Shown here one piece after another: positions 17,539 through 27,222 of a DNA stretch of 64,000 nt; position 1 is the stretch's first letter, and every line of letters begins with the position of its first letter. Made by a program: the position numbers and the translations under genes. Source of the stretch: Pseudomonadota bacterium (GTDB lineage: Bacteria; Myxococcota; Myxococcia; Myxococcales; Myxococcaceae). The notes below the pieces were generated by a model that worked only from the letters and a program-made list of their open reading frames with translations, ran no database searches and was not told where the DNA came from. The stretch is taken from NCBI GenBank assembly GCA_023426545.1, contig JAFAAN010000120.1, positions 54,743 to 118,742 on the forward strand, given 5' to 3'.

Positions 17539-20500
17539 ATGCCTCCTCCGAAGGTCGATACGCAGAAGCCACGCATCCCGCCCACTCCGGTTGCGCCGCC
17601 CGCCCCTCCCCCCGCCGCTCTGGAGCAGAAGAAGCGCGCGGCGGACGCCAAGAAGACCGCCGATACGGCGCGCAGGGAAGCAGCCAAGGCCCAGACACAG
17701 GCCCAGCGGGACGCCAAGAAGGCGCGGGACGCCGAGCAGGTGAACAAGGAGGCCCAGAAGGAGAAGGCTGAAGCGGAGAAGGCGCTCGAGAAGGTGCGCA
17801 AGTCTCACGAATCGGTCTCCCCCCGTAAGGGTGAGCAGCCCCAGCGGCCCGCGGACAGCGCGCGGCAACCGCCATCTGAGGAGCGCGTGAGGGACGCGGA
17901 GGACAGGGTCTCCCGGGCCACGGCCCGGGCCGCGGAGACCTCCCAGGATGCGCGGGCCGCGCTCGAGCGGGCGGAGACCTCCCGGCGCGTGGCCCTTGAG
18001 AAAGCGGACACCGCGCTGAGCGCGCAGAAGATGGCCAATGTCAGCGCGAAGCAAGCGGGCCAGCCCGAGCCCTTCCCCAAGGCCAACGAGGTCCGCGACG
18101 TCTATGACGCGGGCAGCCTGAGCAAGAAGGACCAGCAGAAGCTGCTCGGCACGTCCGTTCCGGTGACTCCGGAGGAGGCGGCGCGCGCGGACGTGCGCCA
18201 CATTGACGACGCGGTGAAGAACGCGAAGCACCCGAACGAGGGCCCTGTTGCTGGCGCCGAGGAGCTGCGCAAGCAACTCGCGCTCAATCCGGACCCGGCC
18301 TACCGGGCCGCCCTCTGGAAGGAGACGAAGCCCCAGCGCGATGCCTTCGTCAATGCCCAGGTGAATGACAGCTCGCTGCACCACTCGAAGAAGCCGGAGC
18401 TCCTGAAGTCGCTGGCCCAGGGCGCGGACATGGCGGGGCCAGAGGCACGCAAGGAGTTGGCGGCACAGCTGTTGTCGGCCTCGAAATCGAAGTCCCTGGA
18501 TGGCGTGGGCGAGCCGGGCCGCTCCCTGAAGGAGAACGCGAAGGACCCGGCGGTAGCGAAGCTGGGTGGAGAAATGGTCCAGCAGCTGCGCGCGGCGAAG
18601 CGCTATCAGGCCGCGGACTCGCTCTCCAACCTCGACCCGGCCATCAAGACCCAGTCCACGCCGAGCAAGCTGGACCAGGAGCTCCAGTCAGAGGTGGCCC
18701 TGAGCTCCGTCTCCGCCGAGCGCGACGGGCTCAACACGCGTCAGAAGTTGCTGGACGAGGAAACGCGGGCCACCGCCCGCCAGACGCTGGACGACATCGC
18801 GAAGAACCCCAAGTCGAAGGCGCCCTTCACCGTCGAGCCCGGCGCGACGAAGGACCATGCGGTCCTCGTGCGCAAGGACAAGGATGGCAAGGTGGCCGAG
18901 CGGCTCGAGCTGTCGTTCCAGGGCGACAAGGTCAAGGTAGACTCGACGAAGGTGGACACGTCCGGCGAGGCGCGCCGCTCCATCTTCGAGAGCGAGGAGC
19001 CGGGGGGGCCGAGCACCACCATCGACGCGCGTTGGAAGCAGGATGCCGCCACAGCGCCGCCGTCGCTCGAAGCGCTCGCGGAGGGGAAGGTCAAGGGCGC
19101 CTCGTACGCCGAGACGAAGCTCCAGGGGGGCCCCTCCGCCAGTCTGACCACCACCCAACGCGCGCCGGATGGGTCGCTGACGGAGACGAAGAAGACCTTC
19201 TCCCAAATCAACAAGGGAGACCACGTCACCGGCAGGTTTGACGAGTTCATGGAGACCGTGCCCTCCGACAAGATGGACGTCACCACCACCGTCATTCCAC
19301 CCCCTGGTGCGAAGGACGAGAAGGGTGAGCCCGCGAAGGCGATGGTGACCGAATCGTCGTCATACTCGCAGGGGGACCGGCTGCGGCTGACGCGCACGTC
19401 GACCAAGGCCGTGGACTCTCCGGCCAAAGCCGACCGTCCCGCTGGCGCGAAGGAGTTGGAGAAGGTTCGGAGAGAATCCGTTCAGGCTGACGACGCCGTG
19501 CCTCGCAGTTACGTGCTCGAGAAGGCCGGCGAGGGAGAGCTGAACACCCAGACCTTCTTCGAGGGACAGCCCAATGTCACGCTCGTGACGCGCAAGAAGG
19601 TGGAGGGCAACACTGTCACGGAGACGACCGAGGGACGGCTCCCCAAGCCTGCCAAGAAGGGCGAAGACGTGGAGCTGGTGGACGTCAAGGGCACCACCAC
19701 CCGGACGTACAACGACCAGGGCCTCATCACCGCCAGCCACTCGGACCAGACAGACGTCACGGGCATTCGCCGGGTGAAGGACTTCCAGCGCACCGAAACG
19801 CGCAATGCCAAGGGCGAGGTGGAGGTCACCGAGCGCACCGCCGGCACGGAAGAAGGAGGCGGCAAGCCCAAGCGCACCTACGAGCAGTCGCTGACGACGG
19901 CGCAGACACCCAAGGGGCCGCAGGTCGTCCACGCTCAGTCGAAGCTCACGGGGCCCGAGGGAACCGCCGAGGCGTCCATCCCTCCTGAGCGCGTGACGGT
20001 GAACGGCAAGTCCTTCGATGACCCCAACCAGCTCAAGCAGGACTTGCCACCCGCGCAGGCGGCCCTGGGGGCCTACGCGGTCAACGGGTTGCAGAGCGAG
20101 CTCAATCACTTCACCCAACTGGCGGCGCTGCACGCCCAGGCCCTGAAGGACACGCCGGAGGCACCGGAGAGCGAGGGCATGGGCGTCGCGGGCGATGCGT
20201 CGGACTATGCGCTGGATCGGCTGGCGAAGGAGGCCAACACGCGGGCGGCGAATGCGCAGGGCAAGCCGGACCCGGCGGACAATCCGAAGCTCTTCAGCTT
20301 GAAACCCGAGGACGCGTTCAAGCAGGAGCTTTCGCTGAACCTGAACCGAAACGAGCGCCTCTCGGTGGGAATGGTGGGTGGCTTCCAGGTGGTCTCCGGC
20401 GTCAATGACATCGTGAACGGCGTGGGGGACTTCAAGAAGGCGCTCGACGAGCAGAACCTGCTCAGCTTCAAGGGAGCGCAGGAGTTCGTGACAGCCGGCT

Positions 20501-20916
20501 GGGACGTCCTGGGAGGGGCAACGGGCGTGCTCGATGGCGCCAAGCACATCCGCTTCGCTGCCAAGGGGTCGGGCACCACCATCTCCCCATCGGGCCTGCC
20601 AGGCCCGTTGAATGGCCGTGTCAATCCCATCAAGTTCGCGGAGTGGTCGGGCCGCTTCGCCGCGGCCGTGGGAGTCATCAGCGGCGGCATCTCCGTGGCG
20701 GAGGGCATCTCCAAGGACGACACGTACCAGGTCGCCCTCGGCGCGGTGCAAGCAGGTGGCGCCCTGGCTGGCTACTTCGGGACGGCCGCCGCCGCGGGCG
20801 CCCTGGGCGGCCCCGCGGGCGTCGCCGTCGCCCTGTCCGTGGGGATGGTGACCATCGGTGTCGGCAGTGTGATTGAGCGCGAGCGTGCACACGCGCTCGC
20901 CGACCAGCGCATCTGA
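17539..20916 (+). CDS. Large coiled-coil protein with glycine-rich hydrophobic C-terminus, function unknown
   Basis: 1125 residues; TGGAG precedes the ATG. Residues 1-45 are Pro-rich; 28-150 are an Ala/Lys/Glu/Gln heptad-rich coiled coil (EQKKRAADAKKTADTARREA). The middle (about 400-830) is beta-rich with imperfect repeats of the style TRTYNDQGLITASHSDQ, reminiscent of YD/RHS-like strands but without clear repeats. The last 180 residues hold alternating amphipathic and hydrophobic, Gly/Ala-rich helices (GVISGGISVAEGISKDD, AGALGGPAGVAVALSVGM), which could insert in a membrane. There is no signal peptide. The architecture would suit a secreted effector or cell-surface filament protein, but no family is recognised. 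It is transcribed alone. Confidence 0.7.
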   Translation: MPPPKVDTQKPRIPPTPVAPPAPPPAALEQKKRAADAKKTADTARREAAKAQTQAQRDAKKARDAEQVNKEAQKEKAEAEKALEKVRKSHESVSPRKGEQPQRPADSARQPPSEERVRDAEDRVSRATARAAETSQDARAALERAETSRRVALEKADTALSAQKMANVSAKQAGQPEPFPKANEVRDVYDAGSLSKKDQQKLLGTSVPVTPEEAARADVRHIDDAVKNAKHPNEGPVAGAEELRKQLALNPDPAYRAALWKETKPQRDAFVNAQVNDSSLHHSKKPELLKSLAQGADMAGPEARKELAAQLLSASKSKSLDGVGEPGRSLKENAKDPAVAKLGGEMVQQLRAAKRYQAADSLSNLDPAIKTQSTPSKLDQELQSEVALSSVSAERDGLNTRQKLLDEETRATARQTLDDIAKNPKSKAPFTVEPGATKDHAVLVRKDKDGKVAERLELSFQGDKVKVDSTKVDTSGEARRSIFESEEPGGPSTTIDARWKQDAATAPPSLEALAEGKVKGASYAETKLQGGPSASLTTTQRAPDGSLTETKKTFSQINKGDHVTGRFDEFMETVPSDKMDVTTTVIPPPGAKDEKGEPAKAMVTESSSYSQGDRLRLTRTSTKAVDSPAKADRPAGAKELEKVRRESVQADDAVPRSYVLEKAGEGELNTQTFFEGQPNVTLVTRKKVEGNTVTETTEGRLPKPAKKGEDVELVDVKGTTTRTYNDQGLITASHSDQTDVTGIRRVKDFQRTETRNAKGEVEVTERTAGTEEGGGKPKRTYEQSLTTAQTPKGPQVVHAQSKLTGPEGTAEASIPPERVTVNGKSFDDPNQLKQDLPPAQAALGAYAVNGLQSELNHFTQLAALHAQALKDTPEAPESEGMGVAGDASDYALDRLAKEANTRAANAQGKPDPADNPKLFSLKPEDAFKQELSLNLNRNERLSVGMVGGFQVVSGVNDIVNGVGDFKKALDEQNLLSFKGAQEFVTAGWDVLGGATGVLDGAKHIRFAAKGSGTTISPSGLPGPLNGRVNPIKFAEWSGRFAAAVGVISGGISVAEGISKDDTYQVALGAVQAGGALAGYFGTAAAAGALGGPAGVAVALSVGMVTIGVGSVIERERAHALADQRI

Positions 20917-21014
20917 CGTCCGACGCGCGGTGGTGGAGGCCAAGCGCCCAGGGCCGCCTGGGCGCATGCCCATGGCGCGCCGCCCCCTGTCGTTCTCGTC
21001 ACCTCCGCTCGGAG

Positions 21015-21410
21015 CTAGAAGGCGGACGCGCCCGCGGTGGCGACCGCATGGTCCTGGTCGCCAGAGCCTCCGCTGACGCCGACAGCCCCCACGACCTTGC
21101 CATTCCTCTTCAGCGGGATGCCGCCCGCGAAGACCATCACCCTTCCGCCGTTGGACGCGTGGATGCCGTAGAACTGCCCACCGGGCTGGGCGTTCTTCGC
21201 CAGTTCCTGCGTGGTGATATCGAAGGCGCGCGAAGTGAAAGCCTTCTTGATGGAGATGTCGATGCTGCCCAGCCACGCCCCATCCATTCGCACGTGCGCG
21301 ACAAGATTGCCGCCTTCGTCCGCGACAGCGATGTTCATGGGCTGCCCCAGCTCCTGGGCCTTCTTCTCGGCTGCGGCGATGATGCGACGCGCGTCTTCCA
21401 GACGGACCAT
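21015..21410 (-). CDS. HbpS/GlcG-family (DUF336) protein
   Basis: 131 residues starting at ATG 21410 with GGAGTG seven bases before; the longer frame adds an unlikely leader. The sequence MNIAVADEGGNLVAHVRMDGAWLGSIDISIKKAFTSRAF and GGIPLKRNGKVVGAVGVSGG is typical of the GlcG/HbpS fold. Members bind haem or act in glycolate or diol use, and many are only annotated as 'heme-binding'. There is no secretion signal. It stands alone between a plus-strand gene and the lipoprotein gene to its right. Confidence 0.85.
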   Translation of the reverse strand: MVRLEDARRIIAAAEKKAQELGQPMNIAVADEGGNLVAHVRMDGAWLGSIDISIKKAFTSRAFDITTQELAKNAQPGGQFYGIHASNGGRVMVFAGGIPLKRNGKVVGAVGVSGGSGDQDHAVATAGASAF

Positions 21411-21583
21411 GGAACACTCCTGAGTGAGGTTGGCGGCGCGCAGGACGCCTCCCCCGCCCCAGGAAGGCAAGGCGGGGAACGCTCGAGCGCGTGCGAGTGT
21501 TCTGGACGCGAAGGGGACGGAAGGACCTTGTTCCTGAAGGAAACGGTTCTCGCGCGCCGCGGAGCCGCATGAACCCGCGAGCG

Positions 21584-23320
21584 TCAGGGGAGACAGGTCG
21601 CCGTCAGCAGCGTGAGGGAGTCGCGGCCTTCCTGACTCACCATCAGCGAGACCTTGTCGCCGGTGCTGAACTTCCCGGCCACGAGCCCGCGCGGCATTGC
21701 GTCCAGGACGACGTCATTCCTCTCCGAGAGCGAGCCGTCTCCCAGGCCCGGAAACAGACTGACGGTGTTCGCCGCCGTCATCGTCGCGGCGACATCCAGC
21801 CGCCCGTCCGCGTTGAAGTCGGCCACGACCAGCGCGTCCACCTCCCCCACGACTTCGTGGCGCTTCGCGGGCTCGAACGTGCCGTCGCCCTTCCCCAGAT
21901 ACACGCTCACCGCGGGCGGGTTGAACGTATCTCTCTTGGTGGTCACCAGCAGGTCCGGCTTGCCGTCGTTGTTGAGGTCCGCCGCGACCACCTGTCTGGG
22001 AGAGTTCAGGGCTGAATACCTGTAGCCCGAACGGAACGAGCCATCACCGGCGCCCAGATAGACATAGAAGTCATAGCCAAGCGAGGCGGGGAGCGCCACG
22101 TCCAGATGGCCGTCCCCGTCGAAGTCCGCCGTGGTGACCGAGAGCGCGGCGAACGGAAGCGAGAAGTCGCTCCTGGTGAAGAAGCCCCTGCCGTTCCCTT
22201 TCAGCCAGTTCAGCGTCGATGCCCCGGTCGAGAGGCTCGTGTTGACGGTGAAGAGGTCCTGGTTCCCATCCCCATCGAAGTCCGCCGCCGTCATCGCCCA
22301 GGGGCCCGCCCCGGTGAGGGTGGAGCTTGTGGCCTCGAAGGTGCCGTCTCCGAGCCCGAGCAGCACGCTCACCGTCTGACTCCGGGTGTTGAGCACCGCC
22401 AGGTCCAGCGTCCCATCGCCATTGAAGTCCTCGGTGATGACCGTCTCCGGGTCAGCCCCTACCTGGAAGTCCCCCGTCTGCACGAAGGTCGCATCCCCTC
22501 TTCCAAGGAAGCTGGCGACAGTCCTCTCCGCCATGCGCGTTCCCGCGATGTCCACCTTCCCATCCGCGTCGAAGTCCCCCACCGCCAGCCCCCTGAGCGC
22601 GGCGCCCATGGGGACCTGGATGGGCCTTGCCAGACCAATGCGGTCGCAGCGCGTTCGCGCCGCGTACGCCGGCGAGGGCGGCCCCATTCCCACGCCATTC
22701 ATGGCTCGCACAACGACCTCGTACTCCGTATTCGGAGACAGTCCCCTGAGGACCACGCTCGAGGAGCTGGCCAGAACGGAGCGCTGGGAGGAGCCCGAGC
22801 GCACCTCGACGGAATAGGAATGAACCCGGTAGTCTTCTTCGGACGCCGGTGGCTCCCAGAACACGTCCATCTCCGAGTTGCGAGGGACGACCTCGATGAT
22901 TCGAGGGGCACCCGGTACGTCCGGCGTCGTCACGGGCAATGAGGCTTCGGACTCCGGCCCGTCACCGGCCACATTCGTGGCGCGCACGGTGAACGTGTAG
23001 CTCGTGCCGTTGGCGAGCCCCGGCACCTCCACCTCGGTGGTGAACTGCGCCACGGCGGTGATGTCCCCCGGGCTCGCCGTCACCGTGTACCTCATGACGG
23101 CAGCGCCTCCATTCGACGCCGGTGCGCGCCACCTGACCCTCGCGGAACGCACCTGCGGCGACGCCTCGACATGCGTGGGGGGGCCCGGAACCACGACATC
23201 CGGTTCATCGATTGGAGGGGGCCCGTAGCCCCCTCCATCGGAGGGCCGGGGGTTCGAGCACGCCACGGAGAGACCCAACAGCAGCGCGAGCATGAGGCCG
23301 CGGTAGAACACCTGAGGCAC
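21584..23320 (-). CDS. Lipoprotein with two fibronectin type III domains and FG-GAP/VCBS repeats
   Basis: 578 residues. The GTG at 23320 follows GGGAG by six bases and gives a lipoprotein signal (LLGLSVACSN, Cys21). Two FN3 domains (about 45-135 and 140-230) are followed by six or so repeats of about 50 residues with the calcium-binding style DFDADGKVDI, DFNGDGTLDLAV, DFDGDGNQDLF, typical of beta-propeller FG-GAP/VCBS proteins. It would be an outer-surface adhesion or polysaccharide-binding lipoprotein. It is monocistronic. Confidence 0.85.
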   Translation of the reverse strand: MPQVFYRGLMLALLLGLSVACSNPRPSDGGGYGPPPIDEPDVVVPGPPTHVEASPQVRSARVRWRAPASNGGAAVMRYTVTASPGDITAVAQFTTEVEVPGLANGTSYTFTVRATNVAGDGPESEASLPVTTPDVPGAPRIIEVVPRNSEMDVFWEPPASEEDYRVHSYSVEVRSGSSQRSVLASSSSVVLRGLSPNTEYEVVVRAMNGVGMGPPSPAYAARTRCDRIGLARPIQVPMGAALRGLAVGDFDADGKVDIAGTRMAERTVASFLGRGDATFVQTGDFQVGADPETVITEDFNGDGTLDLAVLNTRSQTVSVLLGLGDGTFEATSSTLTGAGPWAMTAADFDGDGNQDLFTVNTSLSTGASTLNWLKGNGRGFFTRSDFSLPFAALSVTTADFDGDGHLDVALPASLGYDFYVYLGAGDGSFRSGYRYSALNSPRQVVAADLNNDGKPDLLVTTKRDTFNPPAVSVYLGKGDGTFEPAKRHEVVGEVDALVVADFNADGRLDVAATMTAANTVSLFPGLGDGSLSERNDVVLDAMPRGLVAGKFSTGDKVSLMVSQEGRDSLTLLTATCLP

Positions 23321-23813
23321 AGTTGACTCCCTTGGGTGAGGTTCCTCGAACGGGCACGAATCGACTGCCGAGCCCGTCACGTTGAGCGCACGGGCGTTGC
23401 AGTGGATGTGCCAGAGGCGGCCACAGCCATGCCCGCCTCAGACGCAGCCCTGGGTTCCTCACAGGTCGTGACAGCAGCGCCATGCACAGTGTGCAGAGCG
23501 CTGCGCAGCGCCAGCGCACAAGGCCGCGCCGTCCGAGGCGACGCACGGACGCGTCACGGACGGGCCCATCGCCACCTCACGGATGCCCGGACCAAGCGAG
23601 CGCGCTCGGCTTTACCTCGCGGCCGAGTGGAGCACGACGGGAGGCAACCCCTGCGTGCGACCGGCGATGCGGCCCCACGACAGCCCGGATGAAACGAGCT
23701 GGGCCCCCTCCTCCGTCCTCGAGTCGTAGCTCGAAGACCGGAGGAGAGGGCCCAGAGGTGTCACTGGATGCAGTTGCCCGGAGCGCGAACAAGTCGCCCG
23801 GCTTCGGAGCCGC
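23321..23813. other. Non-coding gap with a strong hairpin (493 bp)
   Basis: The gap lies between the FN3 lipoprotein start and the beta-helix gene stop. No frame shows a recognisable product. The main structure is the long hairpin at 23701-23753. Confidence 0.5.
23701..23753 (-). terminator. Long stem-loop downstream of the beta-helix lipoprotein gene
   Basis: GGGCCC (23701-23706) pairs with GGGCCC (23748-23753), extended inward by CTCCTCCG against CGGAGGAG and again by TCGAG against CTCGA around a 6-base loop. About 19 pairs in all, with small bulges. It begins 60 bases after the stop of the minus-strand gene, so it is most likely its transcription terminator. There is no T-run. Confidence 0.6.
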
Positions 23814-25382
23814 TCAAGGCCCCCACACCAGCCCACTCGGAGTGACGGTCATCGGCTGAACGTCAGCGCGCAGCGGCGCCAGGGTCACCGGAAGCCCGGA
23901 GGTCTCCCCCGCGGCCAGGCTGGTGATGACCTGCTCCGCCTGGAACTGGAACATCGTGAAGTTCCAGACGATGAGGGTGACATTTCCTGGAGCGACTGCC
24001 CGGAAGTAGAAGCGGCTCGCGGCTTGCGGGTTCGACAGGTCGAGCGTCGTCACGGCAGGACCGGCGCAGCTCGCGTCGGTGAAGAATTGGATGCCTGGCG
24101 CGGCATCCCCCACCGGAGTGATGTTGAAGCTCGTCAGGAGAGGAATGGACAGGTTGCCATTCACATCCTGGCTCTGGACGACGACAGGGCCGGAGCAGGC
24201 CCCCACTGACACCTGTTGAGGTGGCGTGAGAAAGGCCAGACTCACCGCGGGGCCCGCGACCACGTCCACGGCGAACGTGGACCCGGGCAACGTCGCTGGG
24301 TCGTAGCCCAGGCCAGTAATCTCATTGGAGTGAATGACGTTCCCCGTGCCCAGGTCCGAGATGCCAGCCTGGTAGACGTATCCGTTCGTGACGGCCCCAT
24401 TCTCGATGATGTTCTCGATGACCTCGATATTCGTCCGGACGCCGGGAGGGCTCCCATCCGCATTTCCCTGGGACAAGTAGACGCCGATGTCGTTGTTGAT
24501 GAGGTAGTTGTCGCGGATGGAGACGTTCATGGAGAGCGGGCCGCCATACAACGCCCCCCCATAGACCAGAATGCCGTTGGCAACACCAGCGCCCGTGTAC
24601 GAATGCCCCGAGATGTCATTCGCCACGACGCTACCGGTCGCGCCGAGCCCCAGCTGGATGCCTATCTGCGCGATATTCCCAACGGGGCCCGCGCCCATCA
24701 CCCGGTTGCCAGTGATACTCACAGCAACGTTGCCAACCGTCATGATTCCGGCCTTCTGATATCCCAACAGAACGTTGTTCTCGATGGCGACAATTCGCGT
24801 CGGACTCAGCGGCACCTGATTTCGAACGACAATGCCAACACCTTCCTGGCACCCGCTGGTGCCATCGCCCTGTCGGATATTGAAGATCTGCGTATTGAGA
24901 ACGGAACCCGAGGCATCGTCGAACCGGATGCCGGCGAGCGCGTCATCCCCTGCGTCACAGGTATTCGACAGGCCCACCGTCATGATTCGCAGGTTCCTGT
25001 AGAAGGCGCTGGCGCCACAGTTGCGCACGACAGGACCGACAAAATGCCCTCCCGGGGCATCAATCGCGATGATGGCATGACCGGCACCATCCAGGGTGTA
25101 GCCATCAGGAATGAGCAGCGAAGAATAGGTGCCGCAACTGGCCGTCAGCGTCAGGACATTGCCAGAAACACTCACGGGGCATGGGATGAAACCACATGAC
25201 GGAGACTGGAAGCCTTCGTGATTGATGACCATCTCGCGCGCGTCCAGTTGAGCGCGCATCTCGAACTCGTCGCGGTCGAAGCCCCACGACTCCTGGAGTT
25301 CTTCGCCTGAGCAAGCCAGCAGCGAAAGCGAGAACACTCCAGCCAGAATGGCTCTGAAAAACCTTGGTCGATTCTCATTCAT
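23814..25382 (-). CDS. Right-handed beta-helix lipoprotein
   Basis: 522 residues; AGAGGAG is ten bases before the ATG. Lipoprotein signal SLSLLACSGE (Cys24). From residue 90 to 380 there are short repeated rungs of the pectate-lyase/beta-helix type (VAIENNVLLGYQKAGIMTVG, VSITGNRVMGAGPVGNIAQ, VSIRDNYLINNDIGVYLSQG). The last 140 residues are a separate beta domain ending in LPVTLAPLRADVQPM. Such proteins often bind or cleave polysaccharide, but no catalytic residues can be assigned. Exact repeat count is not determined. Confidence 0.78.
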   Translation of the reverse strand: MNENRPRFFRAILAGVFSLSLLACSGEELQESWGFDRDEFEMRAQLDAREMVINHEGFQSPSCGFIPCPVSVSGNVLTLTASCGTYSSLLIPDGYTLDGAGHAIIAIDAPGGHFVGPVVRNCGASAFYRNLRIMTVGLSNTCDAGDDALAGIRFDDASGSVLNTQIFNIRQGDGTSGCQEGVGIVVRNQVPLSPTRIVAIENNVLLGYQKAGIMTVGNVAVSITGNRVMGAGPVGNIAQIGIQLGLGATGSVVANDISGHSYTGAGVANGILVYGGALYGGPLSMNVSIRDNYLINNDIGVYLSQGNADGSPPGVRTNIEVIENIIENGAVTNGYVYQAGISDLGTGNVIHSNEITGLGYDPATLPGSTFAVDVVAGPAVSLAFLTPPQQVSVGACSGPVVVQSQDVNGNLSIPLLTSFNITPVGDAAPGIQFFTDASCAGPAVTTLDLSNPQAASRFYFRAVAPGNVTLIVWNFTMFQFQAEQVITSLAAGETSGLPVTLAPLRADVQPMTVTPSGLVWGP

Positions 25383-25847
25383 GAGATGCTCCTCTCACAG
25401 AGCGGCGGCCTGCGTCGGGCATCTCAAATAGAATGAAACCATGCAGCGCTGAATGGACTCCACGGGCGGCTCCATCACCCAATACGGACAGTCGCTCACG
25501 CCCAGGGCCGTGTGGGGTGCCCAGGGGGCGGCCCAGGTGACTCCGCGAAGACGGAGCTCATCCCGGGAGAACGAGGAGAAGCACCGTGTCTCCCCTCGGC
25601 GCGCTGGGACATCCAGCGGCAATCGTTCCCGCCCCCCCATTGATGCACGGAGCCCGGTGCCCGTGGACGGCGGCCGATTCGCTGGGCTCACCTGACAGGA
25701 TTGCCCGCTTGGAACCGAGGCAATGGCCGCACCCTCCAGGCGGCTACGCCGCCGCCGACTCGAATCACATGCGGGCCAGCGTTTTTCGGAATGGCACGCC
25801 TTGAACGAGCCCTCCAGCCGCTCTCAGCCACGCGCTTCGGGTGGTGC
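25383..25847. other. Non-coding gap (465 bp)
   Basis: This separates the beta-helix gene from the last gene of the lanthipeptide cluster. Open frames here lack start signals and domains. The only structure I note is the hairpin at 25739-25753. Confidence 0.5.
25739..25753 (-). terminator. GC hairpin downstream of the lanthipeptide operon
   Basis: GGCGGC/GCCGCC with a 3-base loop lies 95 bases beyond the stop of the last gene (25848). No T-run follows, so the terminator role is weakly supported. Confidence 0.3.
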
Positions 25848-27218
25848 TCACGCGTCGAAGTCGATGAAGCCGGGGTTGAGGATTCCCTTCGGGTCGAAGC
25901 GGCGCTTCACCTGGTTGATGCGGGGCCAGTCCTCACCGAACTGCAGCCGCCACCGGGGCTGATCGAAGTGGACCCAGGTTCCCAGGTGGCGCCGTCCGCC
26001 GACTTCCAGGGAGGCATCACTCAGCTTGCTCATCAGGGCCATCACCACGGGGAGCGCCGGCTCCCGCGCGGTGGGGCAGATGCTGAGGAGCGCCATCATC
26101 GGCTCATCGGGCACCTGGAGCATCGGCATCTGCGTGACGCTCCGGCGCGCGGGATAGACGTGGATGAGCCCCTGTGTCCCGCCCAGGGCCGCGGGGGGCA
26201 CCCGGCTGAAACACATCTCCAGGAAGGGCTGGAGGCGGGACCAGGGCAGGAACGTCACCATCCACGGGAAGAACTCCCCCGGCAACGGGGACTTCTCCGG
26301 GATGTGCGCCTGCGCCAGGAAGCGCGACGTCGGCTCGTCCACCGTCTCGCGCAGCCGGTCGAAGTGCAAGCCGGACAGCCACCTCGCCGCGTCCAGCGCC
26401 CCTGGGTCATCCGTCTCCACACAGACCTGAATGGTGCCTCCCCATCGGACCGCCGCGCCGTCGGGCTTCTGCTGGAGCGTGCTGTCGATGGCGTCGGCGT
26501 GGTGGTGCTCCGCGAGGCTCCGGTTGTCCGCCACGAAGGCACCGAGGTCCTCGTATTCGAGGACGTAGCGCCGCACCTGGGGAAGGTACCGGCGCAGCTT
26601 GTGGCGGATTCGCGTCATGATGCCGAACTGGCCCATGCCGCCCAGCACGTGGAGGAAGAGGTCTGGAGACCGCTCCCGGTCACACTGCACGAGGTCTCCC
26701 GTGCCCGTGACCACCTCCAAGGCGTCGCAGTTGTCAATCTGCGCGCCGTAGCGCCCGGACGCGGTCCCCCAGCCGCAGGCCGCGTGCGTGCCTCCCACGG
26801 AGGCATAGGGGTAGCCCGTCAGCACGGGGGGAGCGAGCCCCTGCGCCGTCGAGGCCGCCACAACCTCGCTCCAGAGCGCGCCGGGCTGGCAGACGAACGC
26901 CTCCGCCTCCGGTGCGATGGCATCGATTCCTCCCAGGACCCGCAGGTCCAGAACGATGCCCTGGTCCGTGAGCGATTGGCCCCGCTGGGAGTGCCCCATG
27001 CCACGCGAGGACACGGGCACCTCGCGCGAGTGGGCGTAGCGGACGACGCGCACGACGTCGCTCGCGTCTCGTGGTCGGACCACGACAGCGGGAGACTTCC
27101 GGATGATGCGGCCAAAGTCCTGCGCATAGCGCTCCAGCACCTCCGGCGCCGCCGTCACCTCCCCTTCGACGAGATGACGGAGGTCCGTCAGCAAGCCACT
27201 GGTCGCCATCCCCGTCAT
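25848..27218 (-). CDS. FAD-binding oxidoreductase (PCMH domain), putative lanthipeptide tailoring enzyme
   Basis: 456 residues from ATG 27218, after GAGGGG; ATG 27209 is possible. The PCMH-type FAD domain (about 35-215) has RPRDASDVVRVVRYAHSREV, SSRGMGHSQRGQSLTDQG, VGGTHAACGWGT and GMGQFGIMTRI. The C-terminal half ends KRRFDPKGILNPGFIDF, as in cytokinin dehydrogenase/berberine-like oxidases. It lies five bases after the stop of the glycosyltransferase gene, so it belongs to the cluster operon. It probably oxidises the peptide, a sugar or a small molecule in the pathway; the substrate is not evident. It could also be a bystander gene at the cluster edge. Confidence 0.78.
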   Translation of the reverse strand: MTGMATSGLLTDLRHLVEGEVTAAPEVLERYAQDFGRIIRKSPAVVVRPRDASDVVRVVRYAHSREVPVSSRGMGHSQRGQSLTDQGIVLDLRVLGGIDAIAPEAEAFVCQPGALWSEVVAASTAQGLAPPVLTGYPYASVGGTHAACGWGTASGRYGAQIDNCDALEVVTGTGDLVQCDRERSPDLFLHVLGGMGQFGIMTRIRHKLRRYLPQVRRYVLEYEDLGAFVADNRSLAEHHHADAIDSTLQQKPDGAAVRWGGTIQVCVETDDPGALDAARWLSGLHFDRLRETVDEPTSRFLAQAHIPEKSPLPGEFFPWMVTFLPWSRLQPFLEMCFSRVPPAALGGTQGLIHVYPARRSVTQMPMLQVPDEPMMALLSICPTAREPALPVVMALMSKLSDASLEVGGRRHLGTWVHFDQPRWRLQFGEDWPRINQVKRRFDPKGILNPGFIDFDA

Positions 27219-27222
27219 CCCC

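Noticed and set aside
25395..25691. 98-codon minus-strand frame between the beta-helix gene and the lanthipeptide cluster
   Set aside because: No start signal, no recognisable domain and biased composition.
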